A program made the position numbers and the translations under genes. A stretch of DNA of 64,000 bases from Atherinomorus stipes (Eukaryota > Chordata > Actinopteri > Atheriniformes > Atherinidae): NCBI GenBank assembly GCA_023101725.1, contig JALJCO010012626.1:76001-140000 (forward strand), in the 5' to 3' direction. Below the pieces are notes generated by a model that saw only the letters and a list, made by a program, of their open reading frames with translations, searched no databases and was not told where the DNA came from. Below, one piece after another: positions 13,898-25,599 of the stretch (position 1 is the stretch's first letter; each line of letters begins with the position of its first letter).

Positions 13898-14527
13898 TAG
13901 AGCTGTGCAATATACTGATATGATATTGCGATATGATATTTTCATGAGAGAGATGCTGTATATTTACACATATCGTTAAATATCGTTATAGTTACACGTT
14001 AGTTGTGCAAAATATTTTTGCTTTATTTTTCCGGAATGACCCAGCTGCACCTCGACTGACTACAAAGGGGTCACCTGATTATCTAATAAGGGTGGGAAAA
14101 ATAACAGAAAAAATTTAACTAATGAAATCTCGCGAGATTTCATTAGTAAAATAGACCGATACCGCGTTTTTACATATATGGTATCAGCATATGAAAATAT
14201 CGCGATATTTCACTGTATCGATATTTTTCCCACCCCCTATTATTTAAACTGTCTGGAAGACAATCCTCCCCAAAACTTTTACAAAGAAATCATAAAAACC
14301 AGCAACTATCTTTGATCTAACAAACATCTCTAACAGTGTTTGTCAGTTCCATCTCTGCAGTGCAGCGATATCTTTATGATAAACATGTTTCAATACTAAA
14401 AAAACAGCTGTTTGATATGAAATGAAACTTTCAGACAAATTAGGGTAAAAATACGATATATATCGTATATCATCATCTAAAATAAATATGTGGTGATGTG
14501 ATATTTGGTCCATATCGCCCAGCCCTA
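13898..14527. mobile_element. hAT-like non-autonomous element with 8-bp target duplication
   Basis: Flanked by a perfect 8-bp direct repeat CTCAGGAG (13890-13897 and 14528-14535). The ends are TAGAGCTGTGCAATAT (left) and, inverted, TAGGGCTGGGCGATAT (right), 13 of 16 matching. The 8-bp duplication and TA(G)GG-type ends are hAT-like (family knowledge). An inner unit with GGGTGGGAAAA...TTTTCCCACCC ends (14090-14235) belongs to the repeat also found at 16425-16700 and 24543-24925. No transposase coding seen. Confidence 0.8.
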
Positions 14528-14871
14528 CTCAGGAGCCCGACGAGCTGCCTGGTGGAGGGTGAAGTAGCGATGCTGCATCCTCCGTCGGTAGCTGCTTCCA
14601 GCATCAGCTCTGCTTCGCTGCTGGAACAGACGACCCACGTTACCGAGCCAAGGCGGCGAGCTCGGGAACGGAGGGTCCAGGTGGAGGATCCTGGTCTGCA
14701 GAGGTGTGTGTGAAGTGTGTGTGTTCCCGAGGCCTCGCGGGGGGGCAAGAGAGGAGCAACAACAGAGAAATCAGAGGGAGACATGAAATATTCAGCTGGA
14801 AAGTCCTGAAATAGGTCAGTTCGACATGGACGCTCAACTCTCCCATCAGGCTGCACGAAAACACACCACTT

Positions 14872-14877
<6 letters not shown>

Positions 14878-14919
<42 letters not shown>
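14878..14919. repeat. (CA)n microsatellite
   Basis: About 21 uninterrupted CA units. Confidence 0.98.
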
Positions 14920-14923
<4 letters not shown>

Positions 14924-15209
14924 TGTGTTTTCATTCCTTGTGGGGTCTTTCCATTGACATAATGCATTCCCTAGCCCCTAACCCTAAACCTAACTCCCAG
15001 AACTGATTGCCTAAACCTAACCCTTGTCCTAATCCTAACCTAAACCTAACTGTAACTTAGTCTCTAAAACCTAATCTTGACCCTCAAATCGGGGTTCATC
15101 CCCATGGGGACCGGGAAAATGTCCCCACGAGGGCAAGACGTCCCCACAGTGATAGTAAAAATCCAGAACACAGTCCCCACAATGTTGCAATTACGCGTCC
15201 ACACACACC

Positions 15210-15250
<41 letters not shown>
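14920..15250. repeat. dispersed repeat with telomere-like CCTAAC stretch and terminal (CA)n
   Basis: Between two CA microsatellites (14878-14919 and 15218-15249) lies GTGGGGTCTTTCCATTGACA, a degenerate CCCTAACCCTAAACCTAAC-type stretch (14974-15075) and a GGGGACCGGGAAAATGTCCC-rich end. This arrangement recurs in fish genomes (recollection). The CCTAAC units are too degenerate and short to be a true telomere relic. Confidence 0.6.
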
Positions 15251-15251
<1 letters not shown>

Positions 15252-16424
15252 GAGGATCTACCACATCTTTAAAGCTTCACTTTTATTCCTCTTTTGTTAA
15301 ATGAGCAGCTCACAGAGTCTCAGGTGGGTCGTAGCTAATCAGCGACAGGAGCATCACATTTCAATGTTCTACTGTGATTTTACTCTGTTTCAGAACCACA
15401 TACACCAGTGATTCTCAACCACGGGGCTGCGGTCCAAGCTCGGCCTCCAGCGCCACCTAGAGGGCCGCGAAAAACCGTGAGGACCGTATATTTACACTGT
15501 TTTTTATGACTGGATGAGTTGTAATGTAGCCTCCCCCCACCTGCTGGCGCTAATTTGTCAGAGTTCAACAAACGAGCAGAAGAAGACACTCAGCTAGCCG
15601 CTAGCCTGTAGCTAACGTTGTAAAGAAGAATTAAAATGAGATAATGAAGATAAAAATGGTCCCAAACCACTGATAAAGAGGCAAAAATCCACTCCAATTT
15701 ATTAAATACAGATTAGTGAGTGGAGATAACAAAGCAGAGCTGAGAAGATGGATGGAGCACCAGGTAACATTAATGCTAATGCTAACGCTATCTGCAAGCT
15801 TCACCTAGAAACAAACATCTAACACTCGTTGGAAAGAAAGGATTTTTAGAAAAAAGGTGAAAATCAGCTATTGATTCAGAAAATGTCTGTTATGTTTGGA
15901 CATTCTTTAAGTAATAAAAAAAAAAAGTTTAAATAAATCAATTGTTAATAGAATTTTGTGCTTAAATGGCCAGTCTAAAAAAATAAAATCCAGGTTTTTA
16001 CAGATTATTTAAAGTAAGCCTTTTTATTTCCAATGTGATCTATTACTGCACCATTTTATCTCTTTTTGAAATCGGTTTTTTCTGTTGTTCCTCTTTTTGT
16101 AGTAAAATGTTGTAGATTTTGTGTTTATAGCCTAATTCTGATTTGTTCTTGTAGGAGTCTGATTTTATTCCATGAATTATACGTGCGATATAAATGTGTT
16201 TGTGACCATCTCACAGTATATTGTTTATGGATGCACGATGTAATCAGCCCCCTATCGGTATCGGCCTATATCGGCCTTAAAACTGAATATTGGACATTGG
16301 CTATTGCACCGATATTTAACCAATATTTAACCGATCAGCCTGCTGTTTCTTAAGTCTAAAAAAACAAAGACAAACTTCTTCTTCTTCAGAAACTTCTTTT
16401 TACAGGCTTTAAACATTGATACAC

Positions 16425-16700
16425 TGAAAAACTGAGATATTTTCATATATCATTGACATTCAAAAACATGAAATCGATCTATTTTACCAGCAAAATCTTG
16501 TGATATTTTAGCATTCTGTTACAAAATCTCGTAACAGAATGATAAAATATCACAAGATCTTAAAAAAATATTGAGATTTTGTGACAGAACGATGAAATCT
16601 CATGAGATTTTGTAAGTAAAAAAGGTTGATACCGATATCAATTTGATATCTGCATATGAAGATATTGCAATATTTCAGTGTATCGATATTTTTTCCCACC
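16425..16700. repeat. interspersed repeat with cis palindromes (TATCGATA/CCCACCC type)
   Basis: Starts near ACACTGAAAAACTGAGATATTT and ends TCAGTGTATCGATATTTTTT+CCCACCC. The middle has inverted AAATCTCGTAACAGAATGA / TGATAAAATATCACAAGAT segments. The same layout is seen at 14090-14235 and 24543-24925, so this is one repeat family present three times in intron 1. Confidence 0.7.
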
Positions 16701-16769
16701 CCTAGTTTTTAAAGTGTCAGAAACGGATAACAAAACTGCTTTTGCAATGACTGCTTATTTTTTTCAGCT

Positions 16770-17772
16770 TTAAAGGGGAAACTCAGTAACTTCTTTACCT
16801 CAATAAATGCCCGACCCGAGCAGAACTTGCGACAACAGAAAGCGCTGTACGGTACTCAGGTCCCCTATCTACCGAGCTGCTTCCAGCTCTGATCTGAACC
16901 AGACTACCAGCTCTGATCTGAACCAGACTACCAGCTCTGATCTGAACCAGACTACCAGCTCTGATCTGAACCAGACTACTAGCTCTGATCTGAACCAGAC
17001 TACCAGCTCTGATCTGAACCAGACTACCAGCTCTGATCTGAACCAGACTACCAGCTCTGATCTGAACCAGACTACCAGCTCTGATCTGAACCAGACTACC
17101 AGCTCTGATCTGAACCAGACTACCAGCTCTGATCTGAACCAGACTACCAGCTCTGATCTGAACCAGACTACCAGCTCTGATCTGAACCAGACTACCAGCT
17201 CTGATCTGAACCAGACTACCAGCTCTGATCTGAACCAGACTACCAGCTCTGATCTGAACCAGACTACCAGCGCTAATTCAAAGAAAACATTTCTTTATCT
17301 TCCACCACCTAAACACGGCTCCTGGCTCTCATAACCAACTCTTTGCTGGACCAGAGTGATTCACGTAGCTGCGCTGCCTGGGCGCCGGGTGAAGCATCAC
17401 TGCTTCAGGCTCAATAATCACTTGTCACGTCCGCAAAAAGTAAATAAAAGTTCGTATTCTTACCTGCTACTCGCCAACACCAGAGAAAAATATAATCCAC
17501 GCCATATTTACCCGCAAATCGCGGGTAAAACGTCCCGTTTCAGAAGAGACAGGTCTTTGCTTTGAGCAGAGGGAGACGAGGTGCTGCTACCAACGTAGCA
17601 AAGTAGCATCAACAAGCTAGTAAACGCTTAGAGAGATAAACAGGGATCGAAATAGAGGAAAGACAGGTAGAGAACCCGTCTGTGTGCTGTGGGGGTGTAA
17701 GGGGGGGTTGAACACGACAGTGAAAGGACGCCACTAGGGGGAGCCCCGAGCTGAAGTTACTGAGTTCTTTAA
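16770..17772. mobile_element. DNA element with AACTCAGTAACTTC ends
   Basis: The left end TAAAGGGGAAACTCAGTAAC+TTC and right end GAAGTTACTGAGTTCTTTA are inverted copies over about 20 bp. The right side carries GCCACTAGGGGGAGCCCC. The interior holds the 24-bp minisatellite and a GC-richer part (17280-17570) without recognisable coding. No target duplication could be confirmed. Confidence 0.6.
16883..17270. repeat. 24-bp minisatellite, open in frame
   Basis: About 16 nearly identical copies of AGCTCTGATCTGAACCAGAC+TACC. The 24-bp period keeps a plus-strand frame open as (SSDLNQTT)n within a 175-codon reading frame (16807-17334). The position inside a transposon, inside an intron and antisense to tmem47, argues against a real protein. 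Confidence 0.97.
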
Positions 17773-18028
17773 TATTGGTATCGATTTCGGTTATTGGCCA
17801 AATGAGTTTTAAAATATCAGCATATCATATATCGGCCAAAATACCAATATTGCGCATACCTAATATTTTTATATTATGTTATTCATGCTCATCACGCCAC
17901 ATTTTACTAGGTTCAGTCTGTTAAAGGCAGGTGGATTTGGTTTAGTTATTAAATAAACCTAAAATAAGATATTGCACTAATACAGTGTTAAAATATGAAT
18001 GGACCCTGGACCAGTCTGTTATGAAAAC

Positions 18029-19690
18029 TAGGGATGGGAATATCGATACCTTGGAAATGATACTTTGATCCCAGCCAGACAAAATATCAGAATTGATACT
18101 TTTTTGAGTATCATGATACCACTGTACAGATTCAAAACATGCAATTTGTTTCCTCTTCTGAGAGTTTTAGGCAATGAAATTATGAAAGCAGCCAGATTCT
18201 AGCCTCTGTGTCACATGATGGTGGTAGCCTATCAGATTCTAGCTTCTGTATCACATGATGGTGGTAGCCTATCAGATTCTAGCTTCTGTATCACATGATG
18301 GTGGTAGCCTATCAGATTCTAGCTTCTGTGTCACATGATGGTGGTAGCCTATCAGATTCTAGCTTCTGTGTCACATGATGGCGGTAGCCTATCAGATTCT
18401 AGCTTCTGTGTCACATGATGGTGGTAGCCTATCAGATTCTAGCTTCTGTGTCACATGATGGTGGTAGCCTATCAGATTCTAGCTTCTGTGTCACATGATG
18501 GTGGTAGCCTATCAGATTCTAGCTTCTGTATCACATGATGGTGGTAGCCTATCAGATTCTAGCTTCTGCGTCACATGATGGTGGTAGCCTATCAGATTCT
18601 AGTTTCTGTGTCACATGATGGTGGTAGCCTATCAGATTCTAGCTTCTGCGTCACATGATGGTGGTAGCCTATCAGATTCTAGCTTCTGTATCACATGATG
18701 GTGGTAGCCTATCAGATTCTAGCTTCTGTATCACATGATGATGGTAGCCTATCAGATTCTAGCTTCTGTGTCACATGATGGTGGTAGCCTATCAGATTCT
18801 AGCTTCTGTGTCACATGATGGTGGTAGCCTATCAGATTCTAGCTTCTACATCACATGATGGTGGTAGCCTATCAGATTCTAGCTTCTGTATCACATGATG
18901 ATGGTAGCCTATCAGATTCTAGCTTCTGTGTCACATGATGGTGGTAGCCTATCAGATTCTAGCTTCTACATCACATGATGGTGGTAGCCTATCAGATTCT
19001 AGCTTCTGTGTCACATGATGGTGGTAGCCTATCAGACTCTAGCTTCTACATCACATGATGGTGGTAGCCTATCAGATTCTAGCTTCTGTGTCACATGATG
19101 GTGGTAGCCTATCAGATTCTAGCTTCTGTGTCACATGATGGTGGTAGCCTATCAGATTCTAGCTTCTGTGTCACATGATGGTGGTAGCCTATCAGATTCT
19201 AGCTTCTGTGTCACATAATGGTTGTAGCCTGTCAGATGTCATGATGATGATGCTACTGTTAGTGATGATGATGATGATGATGATGTTTTGTTGTCTTTCA
19301 GTGGTTTAATCAGGTTATTGTACATTATGTTTTGGTAAATTTGTAATTTTACTATTACATTTTCTATTTTTAACATTTTCCACTTAATAAATGTGATTAT
19401 TTTAGTTTGTATATTTTATGTTATTTGATAACTGAAAGACATTTTTAATCTATTTTTGTTTAATTTTATCATCACTGTAATTTATCATTGTTTTAAAAGC
19501 ATTTCTTTCCAGTACTTCTGTTCTCAGGTTTCCCTTAATATTGCCTTGCATTCAAAATATTAAAGCAAAATGTACAATCACGTGATTTTCTTTTAAAGGA
19601 CAAAAAATATCGGTCTCGGTATCACTGAAAAAGTGCCATAAACTACTGGTATCGTAGCGACATGAAAAATGTCAGTATCACCCATCTCTA
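18029..19690. mobile_element. hAT-like element carrying a 40-bp minisatellite
   Basis: Left end TAGGGATGGGAATATCGATA, right end inverted TAGAGATGGGTGATACTGAC. The flanks ATGAAAAC (18021-18028) and CTGAAAAC (19691-19698) match in 7 of 8 positions, consistent with a hAT 8-bp target duplication. Nearly two thirds of the element is the 40-bp array. Confidence 0.75.
18191..19237. repeat. 40-bp minisatellite
   Basis: About 26 copies of a 40-bp unit (CACATGATGGTGGTAGCCTA + TCAGATTCTAGCTTCTGTGT) with very few substitutions, chiefly at the GTG/GTA/ACA/GCG triplet before TCACATGATG. High homogeneity suggests recent amplification. Confidence 0.98.
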
Positions 19691-19738
19691 CTGAAAACTT
19701 GGGCCCCGTCCTGAAAAGGTTGAGAACCCCTGACTTCT

Positions 19739-20184
19739 GGGCCTTTTCCATTGCAGCTGGACAGGGCAGGTACAGCAGCACACGGGACGGTTTTTGTTTC
19801 CACACACGAGAAGTAGTGGTCTACTACCTGGAAATGGGCGGAGTCGGCGCAGTCGAGACTGCCGTGACGTCACTGCTGAGCCATGCGGTGGGCAGTAAAG
19901 TAAAAACAACAATGGAGGCGTTGGATGATATGGAGGTGTTACTGCTGCTGTTTTCTCTGTGGCTGTAGTCACCAAAAACAGAGACAGAGGCGAGGCGAAA
20001 CACGTATGACGACATTTTCCTTTGACCAATCAGTGGAGAGCTGTTAGGTATGTCACGTTTTGTGTAGGTTCAGCACGGTTAGAGCTAGCTCTGAAACGGG
20101 TGTGGGAAATCGTAATGGGGTTTCCCAGAGGAAACACGAATAAAGCGTGTGGAAGGTTACGAACATGTGCAGTGGAAAAGGCCC
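19739..20184. mobile_element. short DNA transposon with GGGCCTTTTCCATTGCA ends
   Basis: Left end GGGCCTTTTCCATTGCA and right end TGCAGTGGAAAAGGCCC are inverted (16 of 17). The interior includes a short methionine-initiated frame (MEALDDMEVLLLLFSLWL, plus strand, about 19913-19966). No target duplication could be identified. It directly abuts the Tc1-like element that begins at 20189. Confidence 0.65.
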
Positions 20185-20188
20185 GAAA

Positions 20189-21388
20189 CACTATACTGCC
20201 AAAAGTATCACACCGTCTGCCTTGACACATCTGAGCTTCAGTAACATCATTCCTGATCCGTCGGGTTCAGGATGACGTTGGTCCACCTTTGCAGCTAGAA
20301 CAGCTTCATCTTCTGGGAAGGCTGTCCACAAGGTTTAGGAGTGTTTCTGGGAATCTTTGACCATCTTCCAGAAGCACATTTGTGAGGTCACACTGATGTT
20401 GGACCAGAAGGCCTGGCCCTCAGTCTCCGCTCTGATTCATCCCAAAGCTGTTCTATGGGGTTGAGGTCAGGACTCTGTGCAGGCCAGTCCAGTTCCTCCA
20501 CACCAGACTCTGCATCCAGGTCTTCATGGACCTGCTTTGTGGTGCACAGTCATGTTGGAAGAGGAAGGGGCCAGCTCCAAACTGGTCCCACAAAGCTGGG
20601 ACATGGAATTGTCCAGAATGTCTTGGTATGCTGAAGCATTCAGAGTTCCTTTCACTGGAACTAAGGGGCCAAGCCCAGCTCCTGAAAACACCCCCACACC
20701 ATAATCCCCCTCCACCAAACTTTACACTTGGCACAATGCAGTCAGACAAGTACCGTTGTCCTGGCAACCGCCAAACCCAGACTCCTCCATCAGATTGCAG
20801 ATGGAGAAGCGTGATTGGTCCTCCAGAGAACGTCTCCACTGCTCTAGAGTCCAGTGGCGGCTGCTTTCCACCACTGCATCCACGCTTTGCATTGCACTTG
20901 GTGATGGATGGATGGATGGATGCAGCTGGTCGCCATGGAAACCCATTCCATGAAGCTCTCTGTCACTGTTCTTGATCTGATCTGAAGGCCACATGAAGGT
21001 TGGAGGTCTGTAGTGATTGACTCTGCAGAAAGTTGGTCACCTCTTCTCACTATGAGCTTCAGCATCACTGACCCGCTCCATCAGTTTACGTGGACGAACA
21101 CTTCATGGCTGAGATGCTGTCGTTCCCAAACACTTCCATTTTCCTATAATCCAGCTGCAGCTGACTGTGGAATATTTAGGAGGAAATTTCACCACTGGAT
21201 TGTTGCACAGGTGGCATCCTATCACAGTTCCACGCTGGAATTCACTGATTCCTGAGAGCGACACATTCTTTCACACGTTTGTAGAAACAGTCTGCATGCC
21301 GAGCTGCTTCATTTATACAACTGTGGAAGTGATGGAACACCTGATTCCATCATCGGGATGGTGAGCAAATACTTCTGGCAGTACAGTG
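20189..21388 (-). mobile_element. second Tc1-like transposon, decayed transposase
   Basis: Left end CACTATACTGCCAAAAGTAT and right end inverted CACTGTACTGCCAGAAGTAT; TA follows the right end. The minus strand encodes Tc1 transposase pieces in several frames: [20 protein letters not shown] (about 20610-20680), then [12 protein letters not shown] and [16 protein letters not shown]. This is a different Tc1 family from the one at 11.6 kb. There are several small deletions, and length is reduced to 1200 bp against roughly 1.2-1.6 kb for complete relatives. Not functional. Confidence 0.88.
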
Positions 21389-21629
21389 TACTCCGTAGTA
21401 CTCCGTAGTACTCTCCAGGATCACACATGCAGCCATGTAGTTGTGAGAAACTATATAGTTGAGCTGTAATCTGTCAGGAGGCAGAAAAATAAACCTCATC
21501 AAGAAAAGATGAATCAAACTCAAACCACAGAGAGGAAGAGGAGGATGAAGGAGAGAGCTCCTCCTCTGCTATCAGTTAATGAGTTAATGAGGTCGGTGAA
21601 GATGGAACAGAGAGCTGATGGGATGAGGA
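21389..21629. other. short unannotated spacer
   Basis: Between the Tc1-like element and the GGACCT array. It has a small GTACTCCGTA duplication at 21388-21412. Nothing else recognised. Confidence 0.5.
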
Positions 21630-22562
21630 CCTGGACCTGGAACCAGACCCAGTCCCGGACCCGGACCTGGACCTGGACCAGGCTGCAGAGCCAGGACCTG
21701 GACCTGGACCTGGACCTGGACCAAGCTGCAGAACTTGGACCTGGACCTGGACCTGGACCCAAACCTGGACCTGGACCCAAACCTGGACCTGGACCTGTAA
21801 CCAGAGCCGGACCTGGACCCAGACCTGGACCAGGCTGCAGAGCCAGGACCTGGACCTGGACCTGGACCTGGACCAAGCTGCAGAACTTGGACCTGGACCT
21901 GTAACCAGAGCCGGACCTGGACCCAGACCTGGACCAGGCTGCAGAGCTTGGACCTGGACCTGGACCTGGACCTGGACCTGGACCCGGACCTGGACCAGGC
22001 TACAGAACCTGGACCTGGACCTGGACCTGAATCAGGCTGCAGAGCCAGGACCTGGACCTGGACCTGGACCTGGACCAAGCTGCAGAACTTGGACCTGGAC
22101 CTGGACCTGAACCCAAACCTGGACCTGGACCTGTAACCAGAGCCGGACCTGGACCCAGACCTGGACCAGGCTGCAGAACCTGGACCTGGACCTGGACCTG
22201 GACCTAGACCTGGACCTAGACCTGGACCTGGACCCGGACCTGGACCAGGCTGCAGAACCTGGACCTGGACCTGGACATGGACCAGGACCTGGAGCAGGCT
22301 GCAAAGCTTGAACCTGGACCTGGCCTCTGATCTGACCAGGCTGCAGGGCCTGGACCTGGATCTGGACCTGGACTCGAACCTGGACATGGATCTGGACCCG
22401 GACCTGGACCAGGCTGCAGAGCCTGGACCTAGACCTGGACCTGGACCGGGCTGCAGAGCCTGAACCTGAACCTGAACCTGAACCTGGACCTGGACCTGAA
22501 CCTGGACCTGGACATAGACCTGGACCTGGACTCGGACCTGGACCAAGCTGCAGACCCTGGAC
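21630..22562. repeat. GGACCT hexamer array with GCTGCAGA higher-order units
   Basis: Mostly GGACCTGGACCT hexamers interrupted every 50-100 bp by AGGCTGCAGAGCC / AAGCTGCAGAACTT segments, which form higher-order units (for example the related blocks at 21640-21900 and 22030-22260). Being a 6-bp repeat, it gives long open frames on both strands (Gly-Pro or Gln-Val-rich) that are artefacts. Confidence 0.97.
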
Positions 22563-23532
22563 CGGGATGGTTCTGGTCACAGCAGCTTTTGCTGCTCGAT
22601 TATGGAAAAATCTTCATGACGATTATTTAATGATCATTTCTGGATTTTTTTTAACATCGCTCTCATTAAAAAAACACTTTATTCACACAAATCCTTCAGA
22701 TTGAAAATATTGGCTACAAATATGTTCCAGCTGTTTCGCAAAGTGTAAAACACTAAATGGATAAAATAAATATAATCTTACATTAAATAAATTTGGATAC
22801 ATTTGTTTTCTATGTTTTCCACAACCAGAAAAGCCCTCAGAGAGCGCAGACCCCCCCAAGCAGCTCCACTTATCTTTGTGTGTTCTGGATCATAGAATCC
22901 TGAATTTTCTCTGCATCCGGATCAACTTTGGAAACATTCTAGATCTTTTCTTGTCATTTTTTAACAAACACTCGGAACATTTGTTTGGAGTTATATGGAA
23001 AAAATCAGTGTTCAGGCGTTGGTAAGAGGTTTGTTCACCATGGGGGGGTCGGCCAGAGCACACAGGACTCGCTTGTACAGTTAACTGTCTTTACTGGTCA
23101 CTCTGAATCACAACAGCACAGTAATGCAGCAAACGACAGGATTCCAGGTGGAATTCCAGGTGGAATTGCAGGTAGTTCAGGTGAATGTGGATGGAAGTGA
23201 GTTTGGTCTATAAACACAGAAATACGTGGGAGCCATGAGGAACATTCGTTCAGCACATAAACACATTCAAGGTATTAATTATTACTAATAAATCCTTCCA
23301 GTTAGGACTAAACATGCATATGTGTTCCAGGCTAACAGTTGCAGTAACTGGCATGTAGCAGGTCAGCTAGCTTAGTAGCATAAACAGGCACATGGGGAAC
23401 GGAGGAAACTTCTGAATAAGCAGATCAGCTAAATAACATTTAAGCTAAATAAACATCCTGTTCAGCAGAAATACAACCAGTTACTTCCAGTTCTTCACTG
23501 ACGCACACAGTTCACCATCTTCACCTGATACA
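22563..23532. other. unannotated intron 1 sequence
   Basis: AT-rich left part, then a segment with a GGAATTCCAGGTGGAATT direct repeat (23142-23170). No coding region, RNA or transposon end recognised. Confidence 0.45.
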
Positions 23533-24235
23533 CGTCTGTCCAACTGTCTTCTCTCCTCGTCTGTCCAACAGTCTTCTCTCCTGGTCTGTCCAACCGTCTT
23601 CTCTCCTGGTCTGTCCAACTGTCTTCTCTCCTTGTCTGTCCAACCGTCTTCTCTCCTGGTCTGTCCAACCGTCTTCTTTCCTGGTCTGTCCAACCGTCTT
23701 CTTTCCTGGTCTGTCCAACCGTCTTCTCTCCTTGTCTGTCCAACCGTCTTCTCTCCTGGTCTGTCCAACCGTCTTCTCTCCTGGTCTGTCCAACCGTCTT
23801 CTCTCCTGGTCTGTCCAACCGTCTTCTTTCCTGGTCTGTCCAACCGTCTTCTTTCCTGGTCTGTCCAACCATCTTCTTTCCTGGTCTGTCCAACAGTCTT
23901 CTCTCCTCGTCTGTCCAACCGTCTTCTCTCCTGGTCTGTCCAACCGTCTTCTCTCCTGGTCTGTCCAACTGTCTTCTCTCCTTGTCTGTCCAACCGTCTT
24001 CTCTCCTGGTCTGTCCAACCGTCTTCTCTCCTGGTCTGTCCAACCGTCTTCTCTCCTGGTCTGTCCAACCGTCTTCTTTCCTGGTCTGTCCAACAGTCTT
24101 CTCTCCTCGTCTGTCCAACAGTCTTCTCTCCTGGTCTGTCCAACCGTCTTCTTTCCTGGTCTGTCCAACAGTCTTCTCTCCTCGTCTGTCCAACAGTCTT
24201 CTCTCCTGGTCTGTCCAACAGTCTTCTCTCCTGGT
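23533..24235. repeat. 25-bp minisatellite
   Basis: About 28 copies of a 25-bp unit (TCTCCTGGTCTGTCCAACCG+TCTTC) with little divergence. Since 25 is not a multiple of 3, all three frames are used in turn and remain open for up to 279 codons on the minus strand, an artefact. It lies less than 1 kb from exon 1, in the intron. Confidence 0.98.
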
Positions 24236-24361
24236 GCTGCTCATAAGTTTCATTTCTGCATCCTGACATCATCATGTGCTCAGTAGCAGCTGCACACTTC
24301 TGCCACAAGGAGGCGCTCACGCCTCATCAACAGCCTTTCCAACATGGCCGACCTCACAATG

Positions 24362-24510
24362 ATACAGAATCCTTCAGAACATTCCTGGATCCAGAAGCTG
24401 ATCCGGATCACCACCAACATTTAATGTCCTCATCCTTGGACAGAGACACACGACTGCTGAAGATTTCAGGTCAATCCGTCCAGAACTTTTTCAAAACTTC
24501 TTCTTCCTTT
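24362..24510 (-). repeat. interspersed repeat (GATCCGGATCACC family), minus copy
   Basis: Contains CCTGGATCCAGAAGCTGATC+CGGATCACCACCAA, then TCCTTGGACAGAGACACACG and TTCAGGTCAATCCGTCCAGA. This is the reverse complement of the repeat at 54790-55012, with the same order of blocks. Confidence 0.75.
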
Positions 24511-24542
24511 GAAACTTTTTTACACTTTAAAATTTCTAAAGA

Positions 24543-25490
<948 letters not shown>

Positions 25491-25539
<49 letters not shown>

Positions 25540-25553
25540 GGGGGGGGGGGGGA
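25491..25553. repeat. (GA)n followed by a long G run
   Basis: Around 19 GA units run straight into about 24 consecutive G on the plus strand (pyrimidine on the tmem47 sense strand). This is a polypurine mirror-type tract, 230-295 bp upstream of the start codon. Confidence 0.97.
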
Positions 25554-25599
25554 GAAAGAGGATGATGAAAAGGAATGAAAGACCACAGCTGCTCCTGGA

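Larger units (their letters stand above)
16226..17862. mobile_element. hAT-like element with ATCGGTATCGGCC-type ends
   Basis: The left end reads GGATGCACGATGTAATCAGC then CTATCGGTATCGGCC; the right end, inverted, reads TAGGTATGCGCAATATTGG then TTTTGGCCGATATATG. The ends resemble each other only loosely, so the boundary is approximate. It contains the repeat 16425-16700 and the element 16770-17772. Confidence 0.5.
15406..19732. mobile_element. outer hAT-like element split by nested insertions
   Basis: The left end CAGTGATTCTCAACC (15406-15420) and right end GGTTGAGAACCCCTG (19718-19732) are inverted copies (13 of 15). The 8-bp flanks do not match, so the pairing of these ends is inferred. Inside are two further hAT-like units (16226-17862 and 18029-19690), the second carrying its own near-perfect target duplication. 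Confidence 0.55.

Noticed and set aside
14959..15075. Interstitial telomere
   Set aside because: CCTAAC units are too few and degenerate, and the stretch sits within a recognisable dispersed repeat.
21584..22580. Gly-Pro or Gln-Val-rich frames of up to 320 codons
   Set aside because: Product of the GGACCT hexamer array; no collagen-type Gly-X-Y pattern with flanking domains.
23481..24320. 279-codon and overlapping open frames on both strands
   Set aside because: All derive from the 25-bp minisatellite, each frame repeating the same peptide; simple sequence artefact.
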